DNA of 54,161 bases from a virus. The translations under genes were made by a program, and so were the position numbers. Below, in pieces: positions 33,654-42,981 of this stretch (position 1 is its first letter; each line of letters begins with the position of its first letter). Below the pieces are notes generated by a model that was given only the letters and a program-made list of their open reading frames with translations, made no database searches and was not told the DNA's origin. The stretch spans positions 1 to 54,161 of IMG/VR virus record IMGVR_UViG_3300043446_003900; one strand, 5' to 3'.

Positions 33654-35779
33654 ATCTCAACACCCATCTTAGCAAGATTATTGATCAAAATATCCTTATC
33701 TTTTTCAGAAACTGTATATTCTTTTAAAATATTTAAAAGTAAAGATCTAGATTCTTCAACTTTACCCCACCACCATCCAGAAACACCCTTTGCAAATAAA
33801 ATTCCCTGTTTACCAGGATATTCAACATCGGTTTTTAATGGTGGAAGATTAAAATCACAATGAATTAATGCAAGTTCGGCAGTTGAATAACAATCTTGCC
33901 ACCACTCACGCTTTTGAGCAAATCTTGCCAGTAAGAAATATGCTTCTGGGCGACTTGGTAAAAACATTTGTGCTTGCCATAATAATGATCTTGCACTACC
34001 GTCTCTTGTACCTTGTTTATCATAACAATAAGATGCACGAATTAATGCCTCATATGCAAGAGTAGGATCAGAGTTTGTTGCTCTTTCAGCGCACCTTAGA
34101 AAATATGAGAGAGCTGGGGCAGTGTGTCCTTGATTTTCATACCAAACTCCAAGATTAAAATTATGATCTGGATTTTCTGTATCTAAAGAATATGCTTCTA
34201 AAAGATTTTCAAGTTCTGTTTTTTCAGTAAAAGAACTAATTTTGTTTTTAGATTTCCAATATTCTAATACAGATTTACTTGCATGATAATGATTTCTTTT
34301 TTGTCCGACATTAACGTCATTATCTTGTTCTTTTGTAAATGTAGATTCTAATTCAACTTCTTCTACAAAAAGAGGAACAGTATAACATTTACCCAAAGTA
34401 GTAAATAATATATTTTCAATTAAAGGCATCACATTAGAATTAGGTATCTCTAAAAAGTAAACATCACCTTTAATATAAGTGTCTATTATTTTTTTAGCAT
34501 AATCCCTTGTTATGATATAGGCGGTAGCACTCCAATCGTCCCAATATCTTTCTCTTACTTTAAAGTTCCCAAAGTCTTCCCGAATAGTAACCAACTGAAC
34601 AACATCCCAATCATTAGGGAGATTTTTTATAAATTCTTCCCAAGTAAAGTCCCAGTATTGAACTGTCTCTAAACTAAGATCATCCTCACAAAAAAATGCA
34701 TATTCGTCTTCAGTTTCATCATACCATTTTTTAATTGCTTTCAAATGAGAAACACAACAACCTGCAGTGCCAGAATTTAATTGGAAAAGATATTTTCCGA
34801 CAACAGTATCATTAGATTCTGAAAATCTTTTTGAAACAATTGGTTCAATTTTTATTCCATAATTTAAAAACTGATCATTAATATTTTTTTGCCTATCCTT
34901 ACTTTCCTCAAGTGTCATAAAATATGCTTTTGGAAACCCTTTTAAATTATTAAATTTATCATTCTCTTCGTTTGATGCAATATAAAATTGATTATTAATT
35001 TTATTAACGGTCCATTCAATATCAGATTTAAAATAATAATGTTTAATCTCAGATAAAGATTTTTGTCGGTTTATTTCAATATGCTGTTGAGCCATAACAT
35101 ATTCGGTCTGCCAATCAAGTTCTTCTCCATTATAATAAGAAGCCAACATATTACGAACATTCATTTCCAAATTTTTATCGGTATGATAAGCTTCAAAATT
35201 TTCTAATCTTTTTTTATCGGAATGAGGAATATGAATAATTTTATGATTATTTTCAATTTTTTGTTTTCTCAATCCCAAAAGTTCTAAACGATGAGTTAAT
35301 TCATCATCTTCATAAGCATAGTATTTAATATGTACATCATTATAACCACCAACTTTTATGTAATTTTCTCTTGTGACATATAAAAGTCCTCTTAAATATT
35401 TAAAGTATGGACTTGAATTAATTTCAATTTGCTCATAATCATTTTGACCACACAAAAATGATTGATCATCAATTTTATAATGTTCAAAAAAATTATAATA
35501 AGGATTCAAAATATAATCAGTATCAACTTTAAGAATATATTTTCCAGTTGCAATATTTGCAGCAAGGTTTAAAGGTTGAGGTTGATTAAAATATTCTTTA
35601 TTTGGGACACTTATAATTTTAATTCTTTGATCCCATTCCGTTAATTCTTCAAGAGATTCATCAGAACTCCAATCAACAATAATAATCTCTGTTATTTCTT
35701 TAAATAACAACCAAGAAGAAAGAGAAATTTTGAGAGGTGCATTTCTATTTTTACATGCACAAATTAATGAAACAGTCAT
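33650..35779 (-). CDS. GT2-GT25-TPR fusion protein
   Basis: With the ATG at 35779 (in ATGA overlap with the gene upstream) the protein has 709 residues. Residues 1-210 are a GT2 domain (SLICACKNRNAPLKISLSSW, DTD at 86-88, YYAYEDDELTHRLELLG). Residues about 283-465 are a GT25 domain: PKAYFMTLEESKDRQ, GTAGCCVSHLKAIKKW (338-352) and FFCEDDL (EDD 365-367). GT25 holds LPS galactosyltransferases and animal collagen galactosyltransferases. Residues about 500-709 form TPR-like helices (NFNLGVWYENQGHTAPALSY, then YEALIRASYCYDKQG). It could attach two sugars to a repetitive protein or glycan; the TPR part may bind the acceptor. Confidence 0.82.
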   Translation of the reverse strand: MTVSLICACKNRNAPLKISLSSWLLFKEITEIIIVDWSSDESLEELTEWDQRIKIISVPNKEYFNQPQPLNLAANIATGKYILKVDTDYILNPYYNFFEHYKIDDQSFLCGQNDYEQIEINSSPYFKYLRGLLYVTRENYIKVGGYNDVHIKYYAYEDDELTHRLELLGLRKQKIENNHKIIHIPHSDKKRLENFEAYHTDKNLEMNVRNMLASYYNGEELDWQTEYVMAQQHIEINRQKSLSEIKHYYFKSDIEWTVNKINNQFYIASNEENDKFNNLKGFPKAYFMTLEESKDRQKNINDQFLNYGIKIEPIVSKRFSESNDTVVGKYLFQLNSGTAGCCVSHLKAIKKWYDETEDEYAFFCEDDLSLETVQYWDFTWEEFIKNLPNDWDVVQLVTIREDFGNFKVRERYWDDWSATAYIITRDYAKKIIDTYIKGDVYFLEIPNSNVMPLIENILFTTLGKCYTVPLFVEEVELESTFTKEQDNDVNVGQKRNHYHASKSVLEYWKSKNKISSFTEKTELENLLEAYSLDTENPDHNFNLGVWYENQGHTAPALSYFLRCAERATNSDPTLAYEALIRASYCYDKQGTRDGSARSLLWQAQMFLPSRPEAYFLLARFAQKREWWQDCYSTAELALIHCDFNLPPLKTDVEYPGKQGILFAKGVSGWWWGKVEESRSLLLNILKEYTVSEKDKDILINNLAKMGVEI

Positions 35780-36627
35780 ATTAAAATCCATTCGTCAGGA
35801 CAAACATCTTTAGATTCCCAAATAGTACCATCTTTATATGGGTTCCAAGTAAGTTGAGATATTTCATGCCACTCTTTTGTATCATGAATATAATTATTAT
35901 ACCACTTTTTTGGTGCTATAACTTTATTACTATCTGCTAACCAGGCACCCCACCAAGCAAAAGTACTATTTGAAACTATATGATATTTACACATGCTCAT
36001 CAAACACAAATCTACAAATTGATTTGGAGCACTCGAAAAAGAAAATCTAGATCCAAAAAAAATATTTTGTTTTTTACAGTATTCTATATCATCAGAAACA
36101 ATCAAAACTGGTATTCTTTTATCAAAACAAGACAAAGATTTTTTATAATATTCCAAATCAATTGGTTTCATAATACTATGATCTTTGTTATCAGATACTC
36201 TGATATGTAAAGACATAACTTCATTATTACAAAATAAACTATCAAATAACTCTCTAGACTTTTCAAAAATATCTTTTTTGAAAGTATAATGCTTTTTAAT
36301 TTCTTCTTTTATATGTAAAAAATATTTTTCAGATTGAAAAAATCCAAGAATATCCTTATTAGGTGGACACTCATTAAAAAATTTTTGATCAAAAATATGC
36401 AAATCGGGAGATATTCTTTCAAAAGGTGACCATTCTGTTATTTTTTCTTGAAAATTATCAAGTTCAAAACAATCATAAAGATGAATATGATTTATAGTGT
36501 TTGGAGGAAGGACATAATCATAACCATGATGCTTTGATATTCCTAAAAATGCAGCATATTGAAACATCTGGTTTCCAAGTCTACCTAAATGCCCAAGATA
36601 ATTATAACTTAAAATTTTCTGTTCCAT
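35776..36627 (-). CDS. GT11 alpha-1,2-fucosyltransferase-like protein
   Basis: This 283-residue protein has the GT11 motifs: GRLGNQMFQYAAF (15-27), HIRVSD with H141 and R143 for GDP-fucose binding, and SNSTFAWWGAWL (219-230). GT11 enzymes transfer fucose from GDP-fucose in alpha-1,2 linkage, mostly to galactose. The family match is strong, though no donor-synthesis gene (GDP-fucose) is in the window, so it would use the host pool. It overlaps the gene upstream by 26 bp and the fusion gene by 4 bp. Confidence 0.9.
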   Translation of the reverse strand: MEQKILSYNYLGHLGRLGNQMFQYAAFLGISKHHGYDYVLPPNTINHIHLYDCFELDNFQEKITEWSPFERISPDLHIFDQKFFNECPPNKDILGFFQSEKYFLHIKEEIKKHYTFKKDIFEKSRELFDSLFCNNEVMSLHIRVSDNKDHSIMKPIDLEYYKKSLSCFDKRIPVLIVSDDIEYCKKQNIFFGSRFSFSSAPNQFVDLCLMSMCKYHIVSNSTFAWWGAWLADSNKVIAPKKWYNNYIHDTKEWHEISQLTWNPYKDGTIWESKDVCPDEWILI

Positions 36628-37504
36628 TTAATTGCCCCAATTCATTAAATTGAAATATATTATTTGAATTTCCTCGGTATAAAATAGAAAATAAAGCACC
36701 ATTACCAGTATGTAACACTAAGTATTTTGATTGAGAAATAATACGAATTGCTGCTTCAAGATTTTGTGACAGTGCAATTGGATCAATTACTGTTGTACTA
36801 TCTTCAAAAAAATTCATCCAACGATTAGGAATTGATTCCATTTTTACGGTATCATTACCTGTTTTAGTTGTAGTCGGTATTTCTTTAAAATAAAATGCTT
36901 TATCTCCAAATTCATTCAAAAAATAATCTAATACTTGTTTCTGATCTGTTTGAATTAATATTCTATAATCTGGATTTTTAGACAAAATATTTTTAGCAAC
37001 TTCTGCATATTTTTTTGGTTCTGCAATTGAAACCTCAGTAAATTTATCAGTTCCCCTATAAAAAATAGAAATTGTTTTTTCTAGATCTATATGATAATTA
37101 TATTTTAAATTATCAATTATGCTAAGAATTCTTTCACTAGGTAAAAAATATTTGTTAATAATTTGATTATATTCAAAAAATGGTAAAGTATTAATTACAT
37201 TATTAGATGTTTCATTTGCACTGACTCTATAAAGATTTTTCCAAATAGGAAGTTCTTGATCAGGATTTAACTTATAAAAAAATGGATAAATGTCTTGTTT
37301 TGGATTCAATTTATAGTTTTTAAATCCATGCTCAAAACTAATATTATCCGGAGAAATACCATGAGATAATAAAGTCAATATTGCAGAAAATGTTTGATGA
37401 ACATTTGAATAAAATCCAGAATTCCACAAGCATTCCAATTTATTTTCATAAATTCCTAGCATTTCAACATAGCAATTAATATATCTACAATTATACAATA
37501 ACAT
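36602..37504 (-). CDS. Glycosyltransferase-like protein, fucosyltransferase-type motifs
   Basis: This 300-residue protein contains SIFYRGTDKF at 146-155, YRILIQTDQKQVLDYF at about 180-195 and YLVLHTGNGALFSI at 261-274. A basic-acidic 'YRGTDK' followed by an 'IxTD' strand and a 'HTGNGA' turn resembles GDP-fucose-dependent GT-B enzymes (NodZ/GT23-like and GT11-like), though no full match is recognised. It starts one base after the GT2 stop and overlaps the GT11 gene by 26 bp. Treat the specificity as a hypothesis. Confidence 0.6.
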   Translation of the reverse strand: MLLYNCRYINCYVEMLGIYENKLECLWNSGFYSNVHQTFSAILTLLSHGISPDNISFEHGFKNYKLNPKQDIYPFFYKLNPDQELPIWKNLYRVSANETSNNVINTLPFFEYNQIINKYFLPSERILSIIDNLKYNYHIDLEKTISIFYRGTDKFTEVSIAEPKKYAEVAKNILSKNPDYRILIQTDQKQVLDYFLNEFGDKAFYFKEIPTTTKTGNDTVKMESIPNRWMNFFEDSTTVIDPIALSQNLEAAIRIISQSKYLVLHTGNGALFSILYRGNSNNIFQFNELGQLNGTENFKL

Positions 37505-37505
37505 A

Positions 37506-38246
37506 TTATTCTTGTAAATATTTTTTCATCCAAACATCAGTTATATGCATACTTTCATATAAGTTTTCAATATAAACACTATCATCTCGTTTTCTATGAT
37601 AATACTCAAAATCATCAACAACTTTATAATTATTACCACCCTTTAACCAATAATAAGAAAAAGCAATCACGTCAGCAGCAAATACTTCCGAATAATCAGA
37701 AAAAAATTCTTTTTGAGTACGAATATATTCATGTTTGTTGACAATAAAATTTCCCCCATTTAGTATCATACAAATAGGATCAGTAATATTTACACCAGTT
37801 TTAACTAAATTTTTAACAAAATCAAAATTTATTTTATCAAACATATTATATTTGACATCTGTTCCAAAAGGAAATACTTTTGAAATTTTTGGAAAATATA
37901 AATTTTTTGGATCATAATCTAGTTTTTTTATTACATTTAATGTAGATATTTCAAAATAATTATCACTGTCTAAAAGATAAATCCAATCATTTTTACAGTT
38001 TTCAATTGTTCTATACTTATTTCTATACGGTCCAAAATTATTTTTATTATGAATTACTTTAATCTTATTTGAATTATTAAGACTAGAAATTATTTTATAA
38101 ACATTTAAAATATGAGTTTGTTTCGAATTATCATCGCAAATAATTATTTCGTCAATGAAATCACTATGTAAAGCAATTTTTACAGCATCAAATATGTATT
38201 GAGAGGAATTAAAAAAAGGTATTCCTAAAGAAATTTTATCAATCAT
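37506..38246 (-). CDS. GT2-family glycosyltransferase
   Basis: This 246-residue protein is a GT2 enzyme: ISLGIPFFNSSQYIFDAVKI at the start, IIICDDNSKQ at 34-43, KIKVIHNKNNFGPYRNKY, and the metal-binding DSD at 93-95 (IYLLDSDNYFEI). GT2 members add one sugar to a lipid-linked or protein-linked acceptor. The start overlaps the GH130-like gene by ATGA, so both are co-translated. Substrate unknown. Confidence 0.85.
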   Translation of the reverse strand: MIDKISLGIPFFNSSQYIFDAVKIALHSDFIDEIIICDDNSKQTHILNVYKIISSLNNSNKIKVIHNKNNFGPYRNKYRTIENCKNDWIYLLDSDNYFEISTLNVIKKLDYDPKNLYFPKISKVFPFGTDVKYNMFDKINFDFVKNLVKTGVNITDPICMILNGGNFIVNKHEYIRTQKEFFSDYSEVFAADVIAFSYYWLKGGNNYKVVDDFEYYHRKRDDSVYIENLYESMHITDVWMKKYLQE

Positions 38247-39226
38247 TCTTCAAAAATATAACGGTTAACAAAGTCCTTATTAACTCTTAAAACATAAGCA
38301 GCATTGTCTTGAAATCCAAAAGTGATCAAATAATCATTACCATATTCACACATACCAACAGCAAATTCAATCTCCGCTTCCAAGAAAGAAAATCTCCTCG
38401 AAACTTTTACAATATTCCAATCTTTATCCCAAACAATAAAACGATGTCGGTATGTTCCATCTTTTCTACCTGCAGGACTTTTAAACAAAAATGTTTCATG
38501 ATTAAGTGCCAACCTATACTCACCAAATGGAATTACTTGAGATCCACCCCGAAGATCAATACACCCCAAATCTTTCCAATCTTTTACCTTAATCTGAGTT
38601 GTTTGTCCATTGTGAATATCATATTTAACAACTTCAGTACCATTTGTCCACTTTACAAAGTGGTACGGCAAATCGAGAATTGGCATCCAATTCTTTTCAC
38701 AATAAGAATTATTATCACCTGGTGTTGGAATGCGATGTTGATTCAATTCCTTGACTTGCCCATCAATAATTTCAATTTCGCATAATTCCATTCTTCCAGT
38801 ACCAATGGTGTCAAGATCTCTTCTTACACCACAAGTATAAAGTTTTCCTTCCCACCTAAAAATACGAGCGTCTTCAAGACCAACAAACTCCCAAAGTTCT
38901 TTATCAGGATGTTTAGAAGTATCAATATGAGTATGCCATTTGAGTCTCATATTTTCATCAAGTTCACCAATTACATTCCAAGTACGAAGACGTAAATCAT
39001 TTTCGGGATGAATATAAACTAATGGACCCCAGTGATGCTCAAATATTTTTTTCTCAGAATGATAAAGAGTATAATTGATGTTTCTAAGATTTACAATAAG
39101 TCTACCATTATCATTGTAAATGGAAGGATTTGTAATTGCAGGTCCCTTTAAATCTGTTGAAGGAATAATTAAAGGATGAATAGATCCTCCATTTTCCAAT
39201 GCAAGTTTTACAAAATTTTCACTCAT
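38243..39226 (-). CDS. GH130-like / five-bladed propeller carbohydrate protein
   Basis: This 327-residue protein has GLEDARIFRWEGKLY (116-130), EKNWMP (177-182), LRGGSQVIPF (225-234) and EIEFAVGM (285-292). These blocks resemble GH130-type enzymes (mannoside phosphorylases and mannosidases), which have an 'EDPRI' blade and a late 'G(M)...' blade, and proteins that accompany glycosyltransferases in phages. It could cleave, phosphorolyse or only bind a glycan. The ATG at 39226 is 34 bp below a CTAAATA late box, and it heads the glycan operon down to 32895. Confidence 0.6.
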   Translation of the reverse strand: MSENFVKLALENGGSIHPLIIPSTDLKGPAITNPSIYNDNGRLIVNLRNINYTLYHSEKKIFEHHWGPLVYIHPENDLRLRTWNVIGELDENMRLKWHTHIDTSKHPDKELWEFVGLEDARIFRWEGKLYTCGVRRDLDTIGTGRMELCEIEIIDGQVKELNQHRIPTPGDNNSYCEKNWMPILDLPYHFVKWTNGTEVVKYDIHNGQTTQIKVKDWKDLGCIDLRGGSQVIPFGEYRLALNHETFLFKSPAGRKDGTYRHRFIVWDKDWNIVKVSRRFSFLEAEIEFAVGMCEYGNDYLITFGFQDNAAYVLRVNKDFVNRYIFEE

Positions 39227-39259
39227 AAATAATTTTTAACCACAAGAATAAGTTCAAAA

Positions 39260-39266
39260 TATTTAG
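39260..39266 (-). promoter_or_regulatory. CTAAATA late-promoter-like box of the glycan operon
   Basis: Minus-strand CTAAATA (39266-39260) in a 119-bp gap, 34 bp upstream of the GH130-like gene. It would drive the whole glycosyltransferase operon as late genes. Confidence 0.55.
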
Positions 39267-39345
39267 TTTTAATATTATAGCACAAAAAATTCACTATCCG
39301 AAATATTGAGAAATAATTTTAAATGTATTCTTTGTCTGCCTCACA

Positions 39346-39744
39346 TTATAAACTATGAAGTGCCTGAGTTGCTTCCTGAAGTTTTAATTGTCCTTCAGAC
39401 TTTTTTTGTGCTGCTAAAGTTTCATCACCCTCCTGTCTTATAATTTGTGATTCACCAAATAATGATTGTGCTTCAAAATAAGGAACGGCAACACTATTAT
39501 ACTCTGCTTCGGTTAAAACCTGAACACTATTTTTTCCACAAGGACTTGCAATAGTTGATACTGATGTGCTATCAGGAAGTTCTGCAAGGCAAACTTCAAC
39601 TCCATCAACATCAGTTAACCAAACTTTTACATCCAGTCCTAGATACTCTTTCCAAGGATGTCTTTTATATTTTACAGAACAAGGTTCTTCACAACAAAAT
39701 GTATTGCGTTCATCGTCAACATAATAGTGTTTAATATATTGCAT
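39346..39744 (-). CDS. Conserved phage hypothetical, virion-associated by context
   Basis: This 132-residue protein has MQYIKHYYVDDERNTFCCEE, four or five Cys near the N-terminus and middle (CCEEPCSVKYK, VEVCLAEL, ASPCGKN), then a Gln/Ala-rich helix (ETLAAQKKSEGQLKLQEA). CATAAATA sits 22 bp upstream, inside the end of the oxygenase gene. Similar small proteins accompany cyanophage fibre genes, as I recall. No catalytic motif is recognised. Confidence 0.55.
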   Translation of the reverse strand: MQYIKHYYVDDERNTFCCEEPCSVKYKRHPWKEYLGLDVKVWLTDVDGVEVCLAELPDSTSVSTIASPCGKNSVQVLTEAEYNSVAVPYFEAQSLFGESQIIRQEGDETLAAQKKSEGQLKLQEATQALHSL

Positions 39745-39760
39745 GTTTAATTCTACAGTT

Positions 39761-40426
39761 TCAATTATTTATGGGAATCCCATATTTTTGTGATAGTTCA
39801 AGATTTTGTTCTTCCATTGTTTGGAATCCTTTTACTTGTGCCCAACAAACGATACTGTATCGTTTTCCTTTTGTAACTGGTTCAACGCCGTGTTTATAAT
39901 GACGATTTGATGGAAAACAAATTAACATTCCTGGTTCTGGACGAATACGAATTTTAAGATCAGGAAATATAAAATCACCACCCTCAAAATCATCATTCAA
40001 ATAAAACACCATTGAAAGATCACGATCAGTAGATTTCTTCCAAATCAATTCTCCCTTTGGTGTTTGCCATAAGGATTCTCCGTCAAGATGAGGACAATAA
40101 TGACCTCCAACACTATAAGAAAGTATTTGTGGAACTTCACTTTGACTGATTTGAACACCATAAAATGGATTAATAATTTCTCTTACAGTATCTTTAAATA
40201 AATCTACAATTTTGGGAAACAATGGACCCATTTCAACATGTTGAGTATCTCTCACATTCTTATCTACTCTCCATTGTTTTGTTCCAGTCTCATTTGACTT
40301 TTGTGGATCAAATACAGATAAATCAGTTTTTTGAGATGTTTCAATATGATGACGGATTTCTCTTAATCCAGTTTCATTAATAATATTTGGTCTTATCAGA
40401 ATATAAGATAAAGGATTATCAATCAT
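39761..40426 (-). CDS. 2OG-Fe(II) oxygenase, prolyl-4-hydroxylase type
   Basis: This 221-residue protein has an intact jelly-roll active site: HxD at H113/D115 (HLDGES), distal H179 (HYKHGVEPV) and the 2-oxoglutarate-binding R189 (KGKRYSIV), with FEGGDFIFP (148-156) between. It should hydroxylate a protein or small molecule using iron and 2-oxoglutarate. Family members include prolyl hydroxylases, but the collagen-like fibres in this window have almost no proline in their triplets, so another substrate is likelier. It begins 25 bp after a propeller gene, behind the shared element at 40427-40447, and is followed by a late box. Confidence 0.88.
   Translation of the reverse strand: MIDNPLSYILIRPNIINETGLREIRHHIETSQKTDLSVFDPQKSNETGTKQWRVDKNVRDTQHVEMGPLFPKIVDLFKDTVREIINPFYGVQISQSEVPQILSYSVGGHYCPHLDGESLWQTPKGELIWKKSTDRDLSMVFYLNDDFEGGDFIFPDLKIRIRPEPGMLICFPSNRHYKHGVEPVTKGKRYSIVCWAQVKGFQTMEEQNLELSQKYGIPINN
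39766..39772 (-). promoter_or_regulatory. ATAAATA late-promoter-like box
   Basis: Minus-strand CATAAATA, core 39772-39766, 22 bp upstream of the 132-residue gene and inside the end of the 2OG oxygenase gene. Confidence 0.45.
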
Positions 40427-40447
40427 AAAGTTTTAATTATTATAACA
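40427..40447 (-). promoter_or_regulatory. Repeated intergenic element, extended -10-like
   Basis: Minus-strand TGTTATAATAATTAAAA lies between the propeller stop and the oxygenase start. The same element stands at 46173-46196 and 49673-49696. TGTTATAAT fits an extended -10 box (TGnTATAAT), about 13 bp before the ATG here. Confidence 0.45.
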
Positions 40448-40451
40448 TATA

Positions 40452-42461
40452 TTATACTATATTTGTAACAATTTTCTTCACTGGAAATGCGCCACTTGAT
40501 GCGGCAAGGTTATCACGAGCAGTACTTAAAACAGCACTGGGATTGATAGTCGTAATATCTGTTGAATAAGTTAATTTATCCACAGTTGATAATCGTGTAG
40601 GACCAGGAGTAGCACCACCACCAAAATATCCTGCCGTTGAGGATCCTGTTGCGGCATTACCAAAACGAGCAGCACTTAAAATAGCACCGGGAATAGCAGC
40701 AGTTGTATCAGTTGAATAAGTTAACTTATCCATTTTTGATGTTAATGGAAGACCACCACCAAAGTATCCTGCTGTTAAAGATCCTGTTGCACCACAACGA
40801 TAAGTACTAGCAGTTAAATTAGCACCAGGAGTGAATGCAGTTGTATCGGTTGAATAAGTTAATTTATCCATTCTGCTTTGTACCCCAGGAACTCTACCAC
40901 CACCAAAGTACCCCACTAGTCCGTTTCCTGTTGCCGCAAGATAAAAAGAACCAATACTTAAATTAGCACCAGGAGTATAAGCAGTTGTATCAGACGCATA
41001 AGTTAATTTATCCATTCTTGAATGGAATGTTGCTGCTGGTTGAAGACCAGCACCAAAATATCCTGCTGTTGAGGATCCTGTTGCAGCAGAACCATAACGA
41101 ATAGTACTTAAATTAGCGCCAGGAGTATATGCAGTTGTATCGGATGAATAAGTTAACTTATCCATTGTTGATACTACACTGCCAGTAGTACCACCACCAA
41201 AATATCCTGCTGTTGAGTTTCCTGTTGCGGCAATAGAGTCACGAGCAGAACTTAAAATAGCACCGGGAATAGCAGCAGTTGTATCGGTTGAATAAGTTAA
41301 CTTATCCATTGTTGATACTACACTACCAGTAGTGCCACCACCAAAATATCCTACATTTGAAGTGACACTATCAAGAACTTGTGAAGTTGTTGAAGTTGAT
41401 GTTGGGTTTGGTTGTGCTCCCAAACTTCCAGTACCAAAATTAACTGACAGTGTTGCTGCAGCAGGTACTCCATTTGCTCTGGCACTTGATGCAGCAAAAC
41501 TATTACGAACAGCACTTAAATTGGCACCAGGAGTATATGCAGTTGTATCGGTTGAATAAGTTAACTTATCCATTCTTGATACAGCTGCAGGAACATTATC
41601 AGTACCACCACCAAAGTATCCTGCCGTTGAAGATCCTGTTGCGGTAAGATATCGACGACCAGCAGTTAAGTTAGCACTAGAAGGAAGATTGGAAGTAATT
41701 TCCGTTGAATAAACTAATTTTGCAACTTCACTTGCTACAGTTCCACCACCAACAAAACCACCACCAAAATATCCTGCTGTTGTATTTCCTGTTGCACCAG
41801 CAACCTGACGACTACTAGGTAAATTAGCACTAGGGATGGCAGAAGTTGTATCGGATGAATAAGTCAACTTATCTACTCTTGTATAATAAGTACCAGAAAA
41901 ATCACCACCGCCAACAAAGTATCCTGCTGTTGAGGATCCTGTTGCCATCAACCTTTGACGAGCAATACTTAAATTAGCACCAGGAGTATATGCTGTAGTA
42001 TCAGTTGAATAAGTTAATTTATCCATTATTGTTGTATTAGTAGCACCGCCACCAAAATATCCTACTGCTACAGATCCTGTTGCACCCATAAAAGTACGAG
42101 CAGAACTTAAATTAGCACCAGGAGCAGCAGCAGTTGTATCGGTTGAATAAGTTAACTTATCCGTTGTTGATCCAGCAGAACCACCACTAAAGTATCCTGC
42201 TGTCGGAGATCCTGTTGCACCATGAGAATCACGATTAGAACTTAAATTAGCACCAGGAGTATAAGCAGTTGTATCAGTTGAATAAGTGACCTTATCCATT
42301 CGTGAATATGCTGCAATACCACCACCAAAATAACCTGTGTTTGGTGAAGTTCCCACAGGTGAAGGTAAAACCCAAACATCATTAAGATTTACCCACTCAT
42401 CAGATAATGATATATCTACGATGTCTATTAATGCAAATACACCCCGAGTGTCAGTGGCCAT
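40452..42461 (-). CDS. Double six-bladed kelch-like propeller protein, copy 1
   Basis: This 669-residue protein has a short head (MATDTRGVFALIDIV, then WVNLNDVW) and 12 units of about 48 residues, each starting GYFGGG or a variant and continuing (S/M)xMDKLTYSTDTT, PGANLS and ATGSSTA. Six units run from residue 43, a Ser/Pro/Thr linker follows, then six more from about 370. The GG after an aromatic resembles kelch blades. Some blades differ (GYFSGG, GYFVGG, GYFGAG). The C-terminus is KKIVTNIV. It overlaps the oxygenase-like gene by 11 bp. Adhesin or fibre-tip role is inferred from repetition and neighbours; family known in cyanophages only as hypothetical or fibre-like, as I recall. Confidence 0.8.
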   Translation of the reverse strand: MATDTRGVFALIDIVDISLSDEWVNLNDVWVLPSPVGTSPNTGYFGGGIAAYSRMDKVTYSTDTTAYTPGANLSSNRDSHGATGSPTAGYFSGGSAGSTTDKLTYSTDTTAAAPGANLSSARTFMGATGSVAVGYFGGGATNTTIMDKLTYSTDTTAYTPGANLSIARQRLMATGSSTAGYFVGGGDFSGTYYTRVDKLTYSSDTTSAIPSANLPSSRQVAGATGNTTAGYFGGGFVGGGTVASEVAKLVYSTEITSNLPSSANLTAGRRYLTATGSSTAGYFGGGTDNVPAAVSRMDKLTYSTDTTAYTPGANLSAVRNSFAASSARANGVPAAATLSVNFGTGSLGAQPNPTSTSTTSQVLDSVTSNVGYFGGGTTGSVVSTMDKLTYSTDTTAAIPGAILSSARDSIAATGNSTAGYFGGGTTGSVVSTMDKLTYSSDTTAYTPGANLSTIRYGSAATGSSTAGYFGAGLQPAATFHSRMDKLTYASDTTAYTPGANLSIGSFYLAATGNGLVGYFGGGRVPGVQSRMDKLTYSTDTTAFTPGANLTASTYRCGATGSLTAGYFGGGLPLTSKMDKLTYSTDTTAAIPGAILSAARFGNAATGSSTAGYFGGGATPGPTRLSTVDKLTYSTDITTINPSAVLSTARDNLAASSGAFPVKKIVTNIV

Positions 42462-42981
42462 TCTTTAATATTATTTTTTGATACAGCATAGAAGTATTTA
42501 GATCTTGCCCAAATCCTTTACCATAAGAATGCCAACGATTTGCACGAAATAAAATCATACGATTATACTTTGCGGAAATACTTCCATACTCCTTCCATAA
42601 GTCGGGATTGTTTGCAAAAATATTCAACAAATTATTTTCTTGAAGATTATATTTAACCTTTTCTTCTTCTGTTGGAAATGTTTCAAGTCCAGTGACACGA
42701 TGGGAATAAAACTTCATTCCAAATTCACCAAAGGAAACCAATGGTAAAGATAGATAAATTACAACAATCCAATCAGCAAGTAAGTGAGCACACACAGAAG
42801 TATTTTGGTTCTCACTCAACACTTCATTCGTTGCACTGATAATTTCTATTTTATTACCAACAATGTTACTCAACTTATCATAAGTCTCATTGGTAATGAC
42901 ACACTGGTTTTCAAAAAAACCTTTATGATATTGGTGTGGAATATCATAAAGGTTATCTACAATGACAATAGACTGGTTCAT
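42451..42981 (-). CDS. 2OG-oxygenase-fold protein, apparently inactive (DUF6445-like)
   Basis: This 176-residue protein parallels the enzyme at 49058-49672: IVIVDNLYDIPH at the start and YNRMILFRANRWHSYGKGFG (139-158) near the end. The metal triad is not intact as read: the HxD is replaced by H66-L-L-A-D70 (CAHLLADWIVVIYLS), H151 remains, and the residue in place of the 2-oxoglutarate-binding Arg is M165. It may be an inactive binding protein or act on an unusual substrate. It overlaps the next gene by 11 bp and the previous by 4 bp. Confidence 0.6.
   Translation of the reverse strand: MNQSIVIVDNLYDIPHQYHKGFFENQCVITNETYDKLSNIVGNKIEIISATNEVLSENQNTSVCAHLLADWIVVIYLSLPLVSFGEFGMKFYSHRVTGLETFPTEEEKVKYNLQENNLLNIFANNPDLWKEYGSISAKYNRMILFRANRWHSYGKGFGQDLNTSMLYQKIILKNGH

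Noticed and set aside
36602-37504. Assignment of this gene as a second GT11
   Set aside because: It lacks the GRLGNQMFQYA and SNSTFAWWG blocks; only general GT-B-like turns are present.
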